A DNA stretch of 17,155 bases from contig JANPEZ010000062.1 of the NCBI GenBank assembly GCA_031423155.1, forward strand, positions 1 to 17,155, in the 5' to 3' direction. Under the pieces are notes generated by a model that saw nothing but the letters and a program-made list of their open reading frames with translations, was not told where the DNA came from and did no database searches. Position numbers and translations under genes: made by a program. Numbering within the stretch: the stretch's first letter is position 1; each line of letters starts with the position of its first letter. The DNA comes from JANPEZ01 sp031423155. Lineage in GTDB: Bacteria; Actinomycetota; UBA4738; HRBIN12. This document shows, one piece after another, positions 16,726 through 17,155 of this stretch.

Positions 16726-16750
16726 GCGGTTCAACCTAACAGCCCGCTGC

Positions 16751-17155
16751 TCAAACGACGGTGACGGTTCCCTTCATCGTCGGGTGAACGTCGCACCGGA
16801 AGAAGTAGGTGCCGGCCTCCAGAGGCGGGATCTCGTAATCTTTCACGTCTGGACCCGCGAACTGCTCGCCAAGGAACAGGGTGGTCGTCAGCTCCGCGTC
16901 GGAGTAGATAGCCACGTTGTGAGGTACCCCCGCGTCCTTGTTGTCGAAGCTGAGCGTCGAGGCGGTCCCGGCTTCGAACGTGAGCTGATCCGTGTCGAAG
17001 ACCAGAACAGAGGCAGTGATGGTCGTTGAAATATCACCCGGCGGCGGCGGTTCAGCCGAGGGCGGCTCGCTCGAAGTGGCCTCCTCCGTGGGACTCGGCT
17101 CGGGAGAAGAGCCACCGCCGCCGACAAGCACCGAGCCGTTCATCGTCGGGTGCAC
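16751..17155 (-). CDS. Amicyanin-like blue-copper protein with tandem cupredoxin domains (N-terminus cut by window edge)
   Basis: The visible 134 codons begin inside a protein: the first residues, VHPTMNGSVLV, are the end of one cupredoxin domain, so the GTG at 17155 is not a start. A Pro/Ser/Glu-rich linker follows (about codons 12-41), then a complete second domain. It shows all type-1 copper ligands: His79 (GVPHNVAIY), Cys121, His124 and Met127 in RCDVHPTMKG. The C-x2-H-x2-M spacing is that of amicyanin rather than plastocyanin. Both domain ends share a 14-base identical stretch, pointing to recent duplication or strong constraint. The linker and copper fold imply an exported or anchored location; the signal sequence lies outside the window. 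It precedes the thioredoxin lipoprotein, so copper handling or electron transfer is likely. A carbohydrate-binding or structural protein is excluded by the ligand set. Confidence 0.85.
   Translation of the reverse strand: MHPTMNGSVLVGGGGSSPEPSPTEEATSSEPPSAEPPPPGDISTTITASVLVFDTDQLTFEAGTASTLSFDNKDAGVPHNVAIYSDAELTTTLFLGEQFAGPDVKDYEIPPLEAGTYFFRCDVHPTMKGTVTVV

Overview
The window is visibly GC-rich and densely packed with genes, and GTG and TTG starts are common. It is a chromosomal respiratory locus. Gene content and order point to an actinobacterium (Actinomycetota), probably from a lineage outside the well-studied Streptomyces and Mycobacterium groups: a menaquinone/geranylgeranyl-reductase gene joined to a 14-gene-type nuo operon, a polyprenyl synthetase beside nuo, and a small PPOX-family flavin/F420-type protein. 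That placement is inferred from families and synteny; no rRNA or marker gene is present to fix the genus.

Layout, in order of transcription. On the minus strand, 14422 to 13517 encodes an all-trans polyprenyl diphosphate synthase, and a 152-aa FMN/F420-binding split-barrel protein (13520-13062) overlaps it by four bases. A 72-bp gap follows (12990-13061). It holds two inverted repeats matching the Rex (NADH/NAD+ sensor) operator, TTGTGAA-N4-TTCACAA, placed around a plausible promoter. Downstream is one tightly coupled operon: a MenJ-like FAD reductase (12989-11736), then nuoA, B, C, D, E, F, G, H, I, J, K, L and the first 145 codons of nuoM, which runs off the left edge. Nearly every junction is a stop/start overlap (GTGA, ATGA, TTGA or TGATG), so the subunits are probably translated in a coupled way.

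On the plus strand, 14421-16211 encodes a fused heme A synthase (CtaA/COX15) and heme O synthase (CtaB/COX10), starting back-to-back with the polyprenyl synthetase. It converges, with a 7-bp gap, on a minus-strand pair: a TlpA/ResA-like thioredoxin lipoprotein (16725-16219) and an amicyanin-like blue-copper protein (from 17155 down to 16751). The copper protein is cut by the right edge and shows the end of a second, upstream copper domain.

Together the genes build an aerobic electron-transport chain: the isoprenoid tail and its saturation (menaquinone), the NADH dehydrogenase that reduces menaquinone, and heme A for an aa3-type oxidase. The pair at the right edge looks like an extracytoplasmic copper/thiol module that could serve oxidase copper-site assembly or electron transfer. 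I see no mobile element, CRISPR array, tRNA or rRNA, no intergenic stretch over 300 bases, and no evidence for a wholly new system. The most informative non-gene signal is the double Rex-type operator, which would put quinone tailoring and complex I under one redox switch.
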